This document shows positions 8,725 through 16,974 of a stretch of 64,000 bases of DNA, in pieces. The position numbers and the translations under genes are program-made. Position 1 is the stretch's first letter; every line of letters starts with the position of its first letter. The notes under the pieces are model-generated. The model was not told the DNA's origin and made no database searches. It saw only the letters and a program-made list of their open reading frames with translations. This stretch comes from Glycomyces lechevalierae (lineage in GTDB: Bacteria > Actinomycetota > Actinomycetes > Mycobacteriales > Micromonosporaceae), in contig NZ_JAPZVQ010000009.1 of assembly GCF_027622945.1 (NCBI RefSeq), positions 151,286 through 215,285 of the forward strand, written 5' to 3'.

Positions 8725-9411
8725 GTGGGGAAAGCCGACTACGACCTGCTCTGGGGCGAGGCGACCCGCACCGGACGCGGACGGCCCGCCGGGCTCAGCC
8801 GCGAGCGCATCGTCGCCGAGGCCGTCGCCATCGCCGATGCCGAAGGCCTGCAGAAGGTCTCGATGAAGCACCTCGCCGAACGGCTCGGCAGCGGCGTCAT
8901 GTCCCTCTACCGCCACGTGCCCGGGAAGGACGAGCTCGTGGTCCTCATGTACGACTCCCTCATGGCCGGGCCCATGCCCCTCCCCGAGGCCGGCGATTGG
9001 CGGGAGATCCTGCGCCGCTGGGGACTCGGCGTGCGCGACCTCTTCAACGCCCACCCGTGGGCGCTGACCGTGGCGACCTCCGAGCGGCCGATGGGTCCGG
9101 GCGAGGCCGGGTGGGTCGACGACGTGATCGGGAGGCTCACCGCCGTCGGCATGCCCGCCGAACTGGGCCTCATCGCCGTGCTCACCGTCGACTGCTTCGC
9201 GCTCGGCGCCGTGCGGCCCGAGATCAACAGCGGCTCAGGGGAGACCGACTTCTTCCAGTTCCTCGCCGACCCGGTCATCAGCGCCCGCTACCCCAACCTC
9301 GCGCGCCTCGCCGAGCCCGGGACCGCCGACGCCGACATGGGCGGCTACTTCGAGTTCGGGCTCGAACGGGTCCTCGACGGGCTCGAACGCCACATCGAGA
9401 CGCACCGCTGA
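8725..9411 (+). CDS. TetR/AcrR family transcriptional regulator
   Basis: This 228-aa repressor-type protein carries the DNA-binding region at about residues 25-70: GLSRERIVAEAVAIADAEGL, then KVSMKHLAERLGSGVMSLYR and HVPGKDELV. This is the TetR helix-turn-helix. The C-terminal domain is of the TetR_C_1 type that often accompanies regulators of efflux and membrane proteins. The GTG at 8725 is preferred because AAGGAACG lies just upstream; an in-frame ATG at 8659 would overlap the operator-promoter region. It faces away from the DUF2306 gene with the operator between them, so it probably represses that gene and itself. Confidence 0.9.
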   Translation: MGKADYDLLWGEATRTGRGRPAGLSRERIVAEAVAIADAEGLQKVSMKHLAERLGSGVMSLYRHVPGKDELVVLMYDSLMAGPMPLPEAGDWREILRRWGLGVRDLFNAHPWALTVATSERPMGPGEAGWVDDVIGRLTAVGMPAELGLIAVLTVDCFALGAVRPEINSGSGETDFFQFLADPVISARYPNLARLAEPGTADADMGGYFEFGLERVLDGLERHIETHR

Positions 9412-9481
9412 CCGCACTGTGCGCGACGGCACCACCCGCCACAGTGCACCCGGGGCATGCCGCGTGATGAACTTGGGCGGC

Positions 9482-10093
9482 ATGACCGTTCAACGCGCCC
9501 TGGTCGTCATCGACGTCCAGAACGAGTACTTCACCGGGAACCTCCCGATCGCCTACCCGCCCCGGGACGCGAGCCTCGCCAACATCAACGCCGCCATCGC
9601 CGCGGCCCGCGCCGCCGGGATCCCGGTGATCGCCGTGCAGCACTCCTCGCCCGAGACCTCGCCGCTCTTCGCGCGCGGCACGCACGCCTGGGAGCTCCAC
9701 CCCGAGCTCGGCGCGCACGACCACCTCGTGGAGAAGGCCAAGGCCTCGTCCTTCCACGGCACCAACCTGAACGACCTGCTCGCCGGCGTCGACACCGTGG
9801 CGATCGCCGGGTACATGACCCAGAACTGCGACGAATCCACCGCGCGAGACGCCTTCCACCTCGGCTACGCCGTCGAATTCCTCGCCGACGCCACCGGGAC
9901 CGTGCCGCTCGCCAACGCCGCCGGAGCCATGAGCGCCGAGGACGTGCACCACGGGGTCCTCACCGTCATGCAGTCGAACTTCGCCCAGGTGGTTTCAACC
10001 TCCGACTGGATCGAAGCCGTCGAGAAGGGCGAGCGGTTCGACCGCCCGAGCATCTGGGCCAGCACCGCCGTCGCCCGCGAGTCCCAGGTGTGA
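9482..10093 (+). CDS. isochorismatase-family cysteine hydrolase
   Basis: This 203-aa cytoplasmic hydrolase starts with QRALVVIDVQNEYFTGNLP, giving the catalytic Asp. Lys sits in LVEKAKASSFHGTN, and the nucleophile Cys in IAGYMTQNCDESTARDAF with the usual preceding non-proline cis-type turn. The Asp-Lys-Cys triad of the isochorismatase-like superfamily is therefore complete. Family members hydrolyse amides or isochorismate; the substrate here is unknown. The ATG at 9482 begins the core fold; earlier in-frame starts would add an unrelated extension. It lies 70 bases after the TetR gene on the same strand. Confidence 0.88.
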   Translation: MTVQRALVVIDVQNEYFTGNLPIAYPPRDASLANINAAIAAARAAGIPVIAVQHSSPETSPLFARGTHAWELHPELGAHDHLVEKAKASSFHGTNLNDLLAGVDTVAIAGYMTQNCDESTARDAFHLGYAVEFLADATGTVPLANAAGAMSAEDVHHGVLTVMQSNFAQVVSTSDWIEAVEKGERFDRPSIWASTAVARESQV

Positions 10094-11440
10094 TGCCCGG
10101 GGACGTTGTTCTCGTGGGTTAGGCGCTTGGCCTGACCGGCGAAGGCCTCCGGTTGTGAAGTGGAACTGCGACGGCGAGGTGGGAGACTGCCTGGGCTTGG
10201 GTCCGCATGGTCGGGGTCCGTATCGGGTGGGGCTTCAACCGGGCAACGATGGCGCGGTGAGTGCCCCTCCCAGGGTGCGCGGCTGGAGCCGACCCGGAGT
10301 CGCGCGAGGTTCGGGCGGGCGGCAAGGGCGCGGCGGGGATGGCCCCCACCGTGCGCGGCTGGAGCCGGGCCCGAGCGGGCTCGGGCCGGGTCCGCGGGGT
10401 CGGTGCCGCGATCGAGCGGGCAACGCCAAAGGTTCGCAGGTGCGGCTTGCACAGCCCATGGTCGAGCGTCGTCATGTCCTGCCGCCTCCTTCCTCAGCGT
10501 CGCTCTCGATCTCGCATCGGGCGCCTGGCGCCTTGCCCGGGAAGCCTTGCCGCTTCCCGGCCTGCACTCGCACCAGCCCGGGCACACTGCCGTCCCGTGT
10601 CTGCCGCTGCGGCAACCGATCCAGTCCTCCTGGCGCGCCGCATCAGCCCCCGGGCACACTCCTGCCCCTGCTGTGCGATTGCCGTCTTGAAGGCCTTCGC
10701 CTCCCGAGCGCACGGTGACGCCCAGACGGTGTACTGCTCCCCGCACGCACCAAGTCGATGCGAGTGCGCGGAGGTGCTGCATTGCCTGGCATGGCAGCGA
10801 TGGGGAGACCAGGTCCTCTATTGCCTGGTCGGCATCACCGTTCATGCTGGCGGTCTTACTCGCTGTGCCTCGTTCCGGACACTGCCTCCGGTCGAGGTGA
10901 TCCCGACCGGCGATCTCCCACCCAGCACCACCCCGTGAAAGGAGCGGTGGACCGCTGTGGATCCCGATAGCACCGGGGACTGAAACCACTGCTTCGTCAA
11001 GGCAGTGGTCTCGGAAACTCGTCCGGTTTGGGTTTCGGCCAGAGGCTTGGCGTAGTCTGCTTGCACCTAATAGCCACCTGTACGTTTTCCGTATCCCTGT
11101 GCGTACATCAATCATCCCTCGCACCACCCCGCACCGTCATCACCCACAGGGGTACAAGACCCTCACATTCGCCCCAACCCCGCTGCACCCCAAGCCAACA
11201 GACCAGCCCCGGCCGCACCCCACCATCGCCGCCTGACTGAACCCCTATCGCCACCACGCCCGCCACTCGAAATGGGACCCCGATCCCACCCCTCCGTCGC
11301 TGCCAGGGTTAGCCGCAACCCACCACAACCACCAACCCGCAATCCGACCCAGCCGCTGCCGCCCAGCCGATGCGTCAACCCCGTATGCCGCTTCCCAGTC
11401 CCCTTGGTGCGCACCGCGCCGTCCGACCCGCGCGATGAAA
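10094..11440. other. gene-poor stretch with decayed repeats
   Basis: I see no convincing gene in these 1.35 kb on either strand. Open frames exist only because of base composition and have no recognisable domain. A 16-bp direct repeat (GTGCGCGGCTGGAGCC) occurs at 10275-10290 and 10351-10366, with further similarity beyond it. A hairpin with 8-bp arms (ACCACTGC/GCAGTGGT) lies at 10985-11009. From about 11030 the base composition becomes less G/C-rich. This could be a decayed insertion or an untranslated RNA region. Confidence 0.5.
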
Positions 11441-11471
11441 CGGGGGCCGGTCCGATACGGACCGGCCCCCG
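11441..11471 (-). terminator. hairpin terminator of the symporter gene
   Basis: A perfect 14-bp stem (CGGGGGCCGGTCCG) with a 3-base loop lies 26 bases downstream of the minus-strand symporter stop. No long T tract follows, as is usual in high-GC actinobacteria. Confidence 0.85.
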
Positions 11472-11496
11472 GTATTTCAGGAGAGAGGATAAAGCC

Positions 11497-12843
11497 TTAA
11501 GCGGGCTGCAGCGCGGGCTCGCCCTTGCGCTGCGGCGCTTCCGAACCGTTGAATGCCGACTCGACGTCCAGCGGCACCGGCTTCGCGTCGTACACCTCGC
11601 GGTCGAGGATCTTCTCCGACTTCGCCACGATCACCGGCACCACCATCTGCCCGGTCACGTTCGTGGCCGTGCGGATCATGTCCATGATCGGGTCGATCGC
11701 CAGCAGCAGACCCACGCCCTCCAGGGGCAGGCCCAGGGTCGAGAGCGTCAGCGTCAGCATCACGGTCGCGCCGGTCAGGCCCGCCGTCGCCGCCGAGCCG
11801 ATCACCGAGACGAACGCGATGAGCAGGTAGTCCTGGATGCCCAGCGGCACCCCGTACACCTGCGCCACGAAGATCGCGGCGATGGCCGGGTAGATCGCGG
11901 CGCAGCCGTCCATCTTCGTCGTCGCCCCGAACGGCGACGCGAACGACGCGTAGTTCCGGTCCACACCCAGCCGCTCGGTCACGATCCGCTGCGCAAGCGG
12001 CAGGGTGCCGACCGACGAGCGCGAGACGAACGCGAACTGGATCGCCGGCCACGCCTTGCGGAAGAACTGCACCGGCGAGACCTTCGCGACCAGGCGCAGC
12101 AGCACCGGGTAGACCACGAGCATCACGATCAGCGCGCCGACGTAGATGTCGACGCTGAACACCGCGAGCGGCTCGAGCAGGTCCCAGCCGTACGAGAACA
12201 CGGAGTTCCCGATGAGCGCCGCGGTGCCGATGGGCGCCAAGCGGATCACCCACCACAGGGCCTTCTGGATCAACGCCAGCGCCGACTCGTTGAACTTCAG
12301 GAACGGCTCGGCCTTGGCGCCGAGCTTCGTGGCGGCAGCGCCGACGACGATCGCGACGAACACGATCTGCAGCACGTTCACGTTCAGGAAGGCGTCCACG
12401 ACGTTCGTCGGGATGATGCCGGTGAGGAAGTCCGTCCACGAACCGGTCGTCTCCGGCGCGGCGGCTGGACTCGTCAGCGTCACGCCCTCGCCGGGGTCCG
12501 TGGCGAGGCCGATCCCCAGGCCGATCGCGACCGCGATCGCCGAGGTGAGCGCGAACCAGCCGAGGGTCTTGGCGACCAGTCGGCCCGCGTTCGCGAGGTT
12601 GCGCAGGTTGGCGATCGAGGCGACGATCGCGGTGAACACCAGGAACGGGACGATCAGGAACAGGAGCTGCACGAACAGCGTCCCGATCGTCTCGAGGGTC
12701 GTGCCGAGCCAGGCCACGGACCATTCGCGGGCCACGTAGCCCAGGACGAGGCCGAGCGCGAGGCCGATCAGGAGCTGCCAGGCGAACGGGATCTTGAAGC
12801 GCTTGCGCGGCTTCACATCGGTTGCTTCCGCGGTTGCGGACAT
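11497..12843 (-). CDS. dicarboxylate/amino acid:cation symporter (DAACS family)
   Basis: This 448-aa secondary transporter of the GltP/DctA fold has early helices FAWQLLIGLALGLVLGY and VPFLVFTAIVASIANL, the serine-rich re-entrant loop FAFVSRSSVGTLPLAQ and ASPFGATTKMDGCAAIYP in TM7. The C-terminal segment IDPIMDMIRTATNVTGQMVV carries the conserved Asp and the NVTG motif that bind substrate and cation. It imports glutamate/aspartate or C4-dicarboxylates with Na+ or H+; the sequence does not decide which. The ATG at 12843 follows GAGG. The gene is single, ends at a strong hairpin, and diverges from the crcB pair. Confidence 0.93.
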   Translation of the reverse strand: MSATAEATDVKPRKRFKIPFAWQLLIGLALGLVLGYVAREWSVAWLGTTLETIGTLFVQLLFLIVPFLVFTAIVASIANLRNLANAGRLVAKTLGWFALTSAIAVAIGLGIGLATDPGEGVTLTSPAAAPETTGSWTDFLTGIIPTNVVDAFLNVNVLQIVFVAIVVGAAATKLGAKAEPFLKFNESALALIQKALWWVIRLAPIGTAALIGNSVFSYGWDLLEPLAVFSVDIYVGALIVMLVVYPVLLRLVAKVSPVQFFRKAWPAIQFAFVSRSSVGTLPLAQRIVTERLGVDRNYASFASPFGATTKMDGCAAIYPAIAAIFVAQVYGVPLGIQDYLLIAFVSVIGSAATAGLTGATVMLTLTLSTLGLPLEGVGLLLAIDPIMDMIRTATNVTGQMVVPVIVAKSEKILDREVYDAKPVPLDVESAFNGSEAPQRKGEPALQPA

Positions 12844-13172
12844 GGTGAACCTCTTCGATGCAATGGGCGGACAGCACGCGGCAGGGCGGCACGCGGCTGC
12901 GGGAGTTTCAGGGAGACGCCGGCGTGGGCTCAAGGCCGGCGGAAGGAAGGGTCATCGGCGAGCCCGCCGGTGAAGAGGTGCGTGCTAACGACAGAGCACG
13001 GTCGACACGCGGCAGAAGTCGAGGTGACGCCTGCGTGTCAGGTGCTGGTTCGTGATCGTGTAGCGCATAGCGAGTCAACGTTAGCGGTTCTCGCATAACG
13101 GGCGCAAGCCCCAGTGAGGGACCGCATACGGCGCGGCGCGGGGGAATAACCGGCGGGTACTAGATTCGGGAC
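12844..13172. other. divergent promoter region, no gene
   Basis: This 329-base gap lies between the symporter and crcB genes. I see no gene and no clear operator. I looked for the conserved pieces of the fluoride riboswitch ahead of crcB and did not find them. Confidence 0.5.
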
Positions 13173-13613
13173 GTGCCCGAATCCCAGCGCCCGCCCCTGC
13201 GCCGCATGCTGCGCGCCGTCTCCGTGCCGTCCCTCGTCGCAGTGGCCGCGGGCGGCGCGATCGGCGCCCTCGCCCGGTACGGCCTCACCGTCGCGTTCCC
13301 GGCCGCGCCCGGCGAGTTCGACCTGGCCACGTTCATCGCCAACACCGTCGGCGGCCTGCTCATCGGCGTCCTCATGATCACCGTCACCGAGGTCGCGCCG
13401 GGCCTCAGCGGCATCCGGCCCTTCGTCGGGGTCGGCATTCTCGGCGGCTTCACCACGTTCTCGACGTACATCGTCGACATCGGCCGGGCCGCGAACGTCG
13501 GCGCGACCGCGCTCGCCGTCGTGTACGCGTTCGCGACGATGGCCGCGGCCCTCCTCGCCGCCGCCGTCGGCATGTACGGCACTCGCCGCCTCCTGGTGCG
13601 GGGCCGCTCATGA
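13173..13613 (+). CDS. crcB: CrcB/FluC fluoride channel, subunit 1
   Basis: This 146-aa four-helix membrane protein of the CrcB/FluC family expels fluoride. It shows the N-terminal signature AAGGAIGALARYGLTVAFP, FDLATFIANTVGGLLIGVLM with the pore Asn, and FVGVGILGGFTTFSTYIVD with the phenylalanine box and Na+-binding turn. The cytoplasmic N-terminus is about 25 residues. The GTG at 13173 is the first good start. Its stop overlaps the ATG of a second crcB gene (ATGA). Actinobacteria and Gram-positives often encode two unequal subunits that form a heterodimeric channel, and this pair fits that. Confidence 0.93.
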   Translation: MPESQRPPLRRMLRAVSVPSLVAVAAGGAIGALARYGLTVAFPAAPGEFDLATFIANTVGGLLIGVLMITVTEVAPGLSGIRPFVGVGILGGFTTFSTYIVDIGRAANVGATALAVVYAFATMAAALLAAAVGMYGTRRLLVRGRS

Positions 13614-13972
13614 CGCTCCTCCTCATCGCCGCCGGAGCCGCGGTCGGCGCGCCCGCCCGCTTCCTCACGGACCTCGTCGTCGCCCATTACGCGGGCCGGT
13701 TCCTCCCCTGGGGCACGTTGGTGGTCAACGTCTTCGGCTCCGGCCTGGCCGTGTTCCTCGCGGTCGCCGTCGCCGACCCGGGCTGGTCGGCGCTGCTCGT
13801 CACGGGCTTCTGCGGCGCGCTGACCACGTACTCGACGCTCTCGTACGAGACGCTGCGGCTGGTCGAGGACGGGCGCTGGCACCACGCGCTGTGGAACGTG
13901 GCCGCGAACCTCGCGGGCGGCCTCGGCGCGGGCCTGGCCGGGTTCGGCCTCGCGCACCTGATCACCGGCTGA
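13610..13972 (+). CDS. crcB: CrcB/FluC fluoride channel, subunit 2
   Basis: This second fluoride-channel subunit, 120 aa, starts MTLLLIAAGAAVGAPARFLT. It keeps the pore region GTLVVNVFGSGLAVFLAV and the GFCGALTTYSTLSYET turn. It is shorter than subunit 1 and has almost no cytoplasmic N-terminus. It is translationally coupled to subunit 1 by an ATGA overlap, so equal production of the two halves is likely. A hairpin with a T4 tail follows 32 bases after the stop and closes the operon. Confidence 0.93.
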   Translation: MTLLLIAAGAAVGAPARFLTDLVVAHYAGRFLPWGTLVVNVFGSGLAVFLAVAVADPGWSALLVTGFCGALTTYSTLSYETLRLVEDGRWHHALWNVAANLAGGLGAGLAGFGLAHLITG

Positions 13973-14004
13973 CCGGCGCCGCGAAGGCCCGATGTCAGAC
14001 CCAC

Positions 14005-14044
14005 CGGGCACCCTTGAGACTGGGGGCCCAGGGGTGCCCGTTTT
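14005..14044 (+). terminator. terminator of the crcB pair
   Basis: A 9-bp stem (CGGGCACCC/GGGTGCCCG) is followed directly by TTTT. This is one of the few terminators in the window with a U-tract. Confidence 0.85.
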
Positions 14045-14146
14045 GCAGGGCGGCGCCCGACTCGTCCCTCCGATCCCGACACGCGCCACCGTCAAATGCG
14101 CGGTTCCGGCACCTCCATACCCGACGATCGAGGTCCTGCCAAAGCT

Positions 14147-14183
14147 GCCGGTCGGGGGCCCGGACTTCGGTCCCCCGACCGGC
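14147..14183 (+). promoter_or_regulatory. strong hairpin in the leader of the subtilase gene
   Basis: A perfect 12-bp stem (GCCGGTCGGGGG/CCCCCGACCGGC) lies 21 bases ahead of the protease ATG. There is no U-tract. It may be a 5'UTR structure that affects translation or stability, or a second terminator for crcB. Confidence 0.5.
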
Positions 14184-14204
14184 ACGACTCGAAGGGGACC
14201 CCTG

Positions 14205-16739
14205 ATGCCGGGAGGCTTCCGCGCGCTCGCGCGCCAACGATCCGCACCGCACCGCTTCCCGACCCGACCCGCCGCGTTCCTCGCGGCCGCCGTCGCCCTG
14301 CCGCTCCTGGCCGCCTCGGCCCCTGCGGCGCAGGCGAACCCGGACGAAGGGCCCGCGCAGGTCTGGCTGGTCGAACTCGCCCCGGGCGCGGGCGAATCGG
14401 CGCTCGACGCCGCTGCCCGCGGGCTCGACTACACGGTCCGGCACGACTTCTCGCGTGTGTGGAACGGCGTCTCGGTCGAGACCGACCCAGCCACCGCGCG
14501 CCGCCTCGAGCGCCTCGACATGGTCGAGCAGGTCTGGTCCGACGTGCGCTTCCGCGGCCCGTCCCGCGTCGACATGGCGGGCCCCGAGGAATCGGCGCAA
14601 CCCGAACTGGCGCAGGCGATCCAGACGACCCGCGCGGCGGACGCGCACACGCGGGGCATCACCGGCGAGGGCGTCAAGGTCGGCATCATCGACACCGGCA
14701 TCGACTACACCCACCCCGACCTGGGCGGCTGCTTCGGCTCGGACTGCCGGGTCGCGTACGGCACCGACTTCGTGGGCGACGAGTTCGACTCCGACGACCC
14801 CGAGCACGCCGACCCCGCCCCCGACGACGACCCTGCCGACTGCGCCGGCCACGGCACGCACGTCGCGGGCATCGTGGGCGCGAACGGCCGCGTCACCGGC
14901 GTCGCCCCGGACGTCGAGTTCGGGGCCTACAAGGTGTTCGGCTGCAGCGGTTCCACCAGCTCCGAGGTCATCATGCAGGCGCTCGAAGCGGCGCTCGACG
15001 ACGGCATGGACGTCGTGAACCTCTCGCTCGGCCAGTCGTTCCAGTGGCCGGGCTACCCGACGGCGGTCGCCGCGGACAAGCTCACCGAGGAGGGCGTCAC
15101 GGTCGTCGCCTCGATGGGCAACGACGGCGACGCCGGCGTTTACTCCGGCTCCGCGCCGGGCGTCGGCTCCGAGGTGATCGGCGTGGCCTCCACTGACAAT
15201 CCCAAGCAGCGCATGGACGCCGTGTACGTCGAGGCACTGGACCGCAAGGTCGGCTACCGGCTCATCGACGACACCCCCGAGCCCGAACCGGGCGCGCTCA
15301 CCGACCCGCTGGTGTGGCTCGGCCGCGCGTGCCCCGACGACGCCTCCGAAGGCGACGTCGCGGGCAAGGCCGCGCTGATCGTGCGCGGCTCCTGCACGTT
15401 CAAGGTGAAGTACGAACGGGCCGTCGCCGAGGGCGCGACGAGCGTCGTCATCTACAACGACCGCTCAGGTCCCTTCGGCGGCAGCGGCATCGCGGACGGC
15501 CCCGTCCCGGCGATCGGCATCACCGACACCGACGGCAAGGACCTGCACGACCTCGCCGCGATCGGCAAGGCTCCCGTTCTCGAGTTCACCGGCAAGACCG
15601 TCCTGGTCGACATGCCGCGAGGCGGCCTCGCCTCCTCCTTCACCGCTTATGGTCCCGGCCCGGACCTCTCCTTCAAACCCGACGTGTCCGCCCCCGGCGG
15701 CGGCATCTGGTCCACCGTCCCCGTCGCCGACGGCTCCTACAAGTCCCTTTCCGGCACATCGATGTCCTCCCCGCACGTCGCCGGCGCGGCCGCGCTCCTC
15801 CTCCAGGACGACCCGCGGCTCGAACCCCGCGACGTGCGCACCCGCCTCGCCAACTCCGCCAAGCCCGTCCCGTGGGGCGACAACCCGGACCTCGGCGAAC
15901 TCGAAGCGGCCCACCGCCAAGGCACCGGCGTCATCGACGTGATCGACGCCCTCGACGCCGAGGCCTGCCTCTACCCGACGGGCGTCAACACCGGCGACGG
16001 CACGGGCCCGCGCACCTTCGAGCTCCAACTGACGTCACGCGACAGCGAAACCCGCACGTACAAGCTCACCCACCAATCCACCATCGCCACAACAGGAGAC
16101 GAACGAGACCCCGGCTTCAACGCCGCCGAACCCAAAGTGACCTTCGAACCGAAGACCCTGGACCTCCACCCAGGCCAAACCGCGACCATCGAGGTCACCG
16201 TCGAACCGAGCCCGGACCTCCCCTTGGGAAGCGTCTTCGGAGGCCGCATCACCGCCCGCCCCGACAACGGCGAGTCCCTGACCGCCGCCTACTCGGGCTA
16301 CCAAGGCGACTACCTGTCGATCCCCGTCCTCGAACACCCGGACTTCCCGAAGCTCGCGGCCGTCGTCGGCCAAGACCCGGAAACTCACGAGTTCGACTAC
16401 CGCGACATCGAAGACGGCGAAACCTTCAGCCTCACCGAAGGCCCCGACCTCGCCGCACTCGTCTTCCTCGGCCACCAAGTCGCCGAACTGACGATCACCG
16501 CCGAGAACGCCGACACCGGCGAACGCATCGAATGGGAGCCGGAGCAATACCTCCAACGCTCCCCCGGTCCCGACGACGCCATGGGCATCCACCTCCAAGA
16601 CCTCACCGCCGAACAACCCGACGCCCTCCAACCGGGCCGCTGGACCCTCGAAGTCAAGGTCCTCAAAGCCCTCGGCGACGAATCCAACCCAGCCCACTGG
16701 GAAGCCTGGCAATCACCAACCTTCACCCTCACCAAATAA
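14205..16739 (+). CDS. secreted subtilisin-like serine protease (S8) with PA domain
   Basis: This 844-aa secreted protease has a signal peptide ending near AAQA-NPDEG (about residue 42), followed by a prodomain-like segment to about 130. The catalytic domain is complete: Asp163 in VGIIDTGIDYTHPDL, His216 in CAGHGTHVAGIVG and Ser519 in SGTSMSSPHVAGAAALL. A protease-associated (PA) domain (about 378-478, VRGSCTFKVKYERAV) is inserted before the Ser motif, as in S8A lactocepin/vpr-like enzymes. The C-terminal 240 residues are beta-rich (Fn3-like) and more acidic. There is no LPXTG and no membrane anchor, so it is released. The ATG at 14205 follows AAGGGGA. A hairpin follows the stop. Confidence 0.93.
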   Translation: MPGGFRALARQRSAPHRFPTRPAAFLAAAVALPLLAASAPAAQANPDEGPAQVWLVELAPGAGESALDAAARGLDYTVRHDFSRVWNGVSVETDPATARRLERLDMVEQVWSDVRFRGPSRVDMAGPEESAQPELAQAIQTTRAADAHTRGITGEGVKVGIIDTGIDYTHPDLGGCFGSDCRVAYGTDFVGDEFDSDDPEHADPAPDDDPADCAGHGTHVAGIVGANGRVTGVAPDVEFGAYKVFGCSGSTSSEVIMQALEAALDDGMDVVNLSLGQSFQWPGYPTAVAADKLTEEGVTVVASMGNDGDAGVYSGSAPGVGSEVIGVASTDNPKQRMDAVYVEALDRKVGYRLIDDTPEPEPGALTDPLVWLGRACPDDASEGDVAGKAALIVRGSCTFKVKYERAVAEGATSVVIYNDRSGPFGGSGIADGPVPAIGITDTDGKDLHDLAAIGKAPVLEFTGKTVLVDMPRGGLASSFTAYGPGPDLSFKPDVSAPGGGIWSTVPVADGSYKSLSGTSMSSPHVAGAAALLLQDDPRLEPRDVRTRLANSAKPVPWGDNPDLGELEAAHRQGTGVIDVIDALDAEACLYPTGVNTGDGTGPRTFELQLTSRDSETRTYKLTHQSTIATTGDERDPGFNAAEPKVTFEPKTLDLHPGQTATIEVTVEPSPDLPLGSVFGGRITARPDNGESLTAAYSGYQGDYLSIPVLEHPDFPKLAAVVGQDPETHEFDYRDIEDGETFSLTEGPDLAALVFLGHQVAELTITAENADTGERIEWEPEQYLQRSPGPDDAMGIHLQDLTAEQPDALQPGRWTLEVKVLKALGDESNPAHWEAWQSPTFTLTK

Positions 16740-16750
16740 CCCAACAACCA

Positions 16751-16782
16751 ACGCGCCCCACCGGCCAACCGGTGGGGCGCGT
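16751..16782 (+). terminator. terminator of the subtilase gene
   Basis: A perfect 14-bp stem (ACGCGCCCCACCGG and complement) with a CCAA loop lies 12 bases after the stop. Confidence 0.88.
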
Positions 16783-16914
16783 CGCTGTCCAGCCCCACAC
16801 CCCCTGGCGCACAGCCCAACCCGTGAGCACCCGCTCACGCGCGTACCCCACGCACGACACGTCTGGGATATAACTGACCGCGACTCCCAAAATCGACATG
16901 AGAGACGATCCCCC

Positions 16915-16974
16915 ATGTACGCACCGCCCGCTCCTCTCAGTCCCACCGCAATCGGAGCGCTGCCATGGCAGTAA
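16915..16974 (+). CDS. possible 19-codon leader ORF
   Basis: A short frame, MYAPPAPLSPTAIGALPWQ, runs into the start of the 559-aa gene, and its TAA lies within codons 3-4 of that gene. The only ribosome-site-like bases ahead are GAGA, so translation is uncertain. The layout (short frame whose stop overlaps the next start) repeats at 23154, which is why it is listed. Confidence 0.25.
   Translation: MYAPPAPLSPTAIGALPWQ

Noticed and set aside
9865..11127. Minus-strand open frame of about 420 codons
   Set aside because: It lies antisense to the isochorismatase gene and continues through a repeat-bearing region. It has no domain and an odd composition.
13100..13172. Fluoride riboswitch ahead of the crcB pair
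   Set aside because: The conserved blocks of that riboswitch are not found in the short leader.
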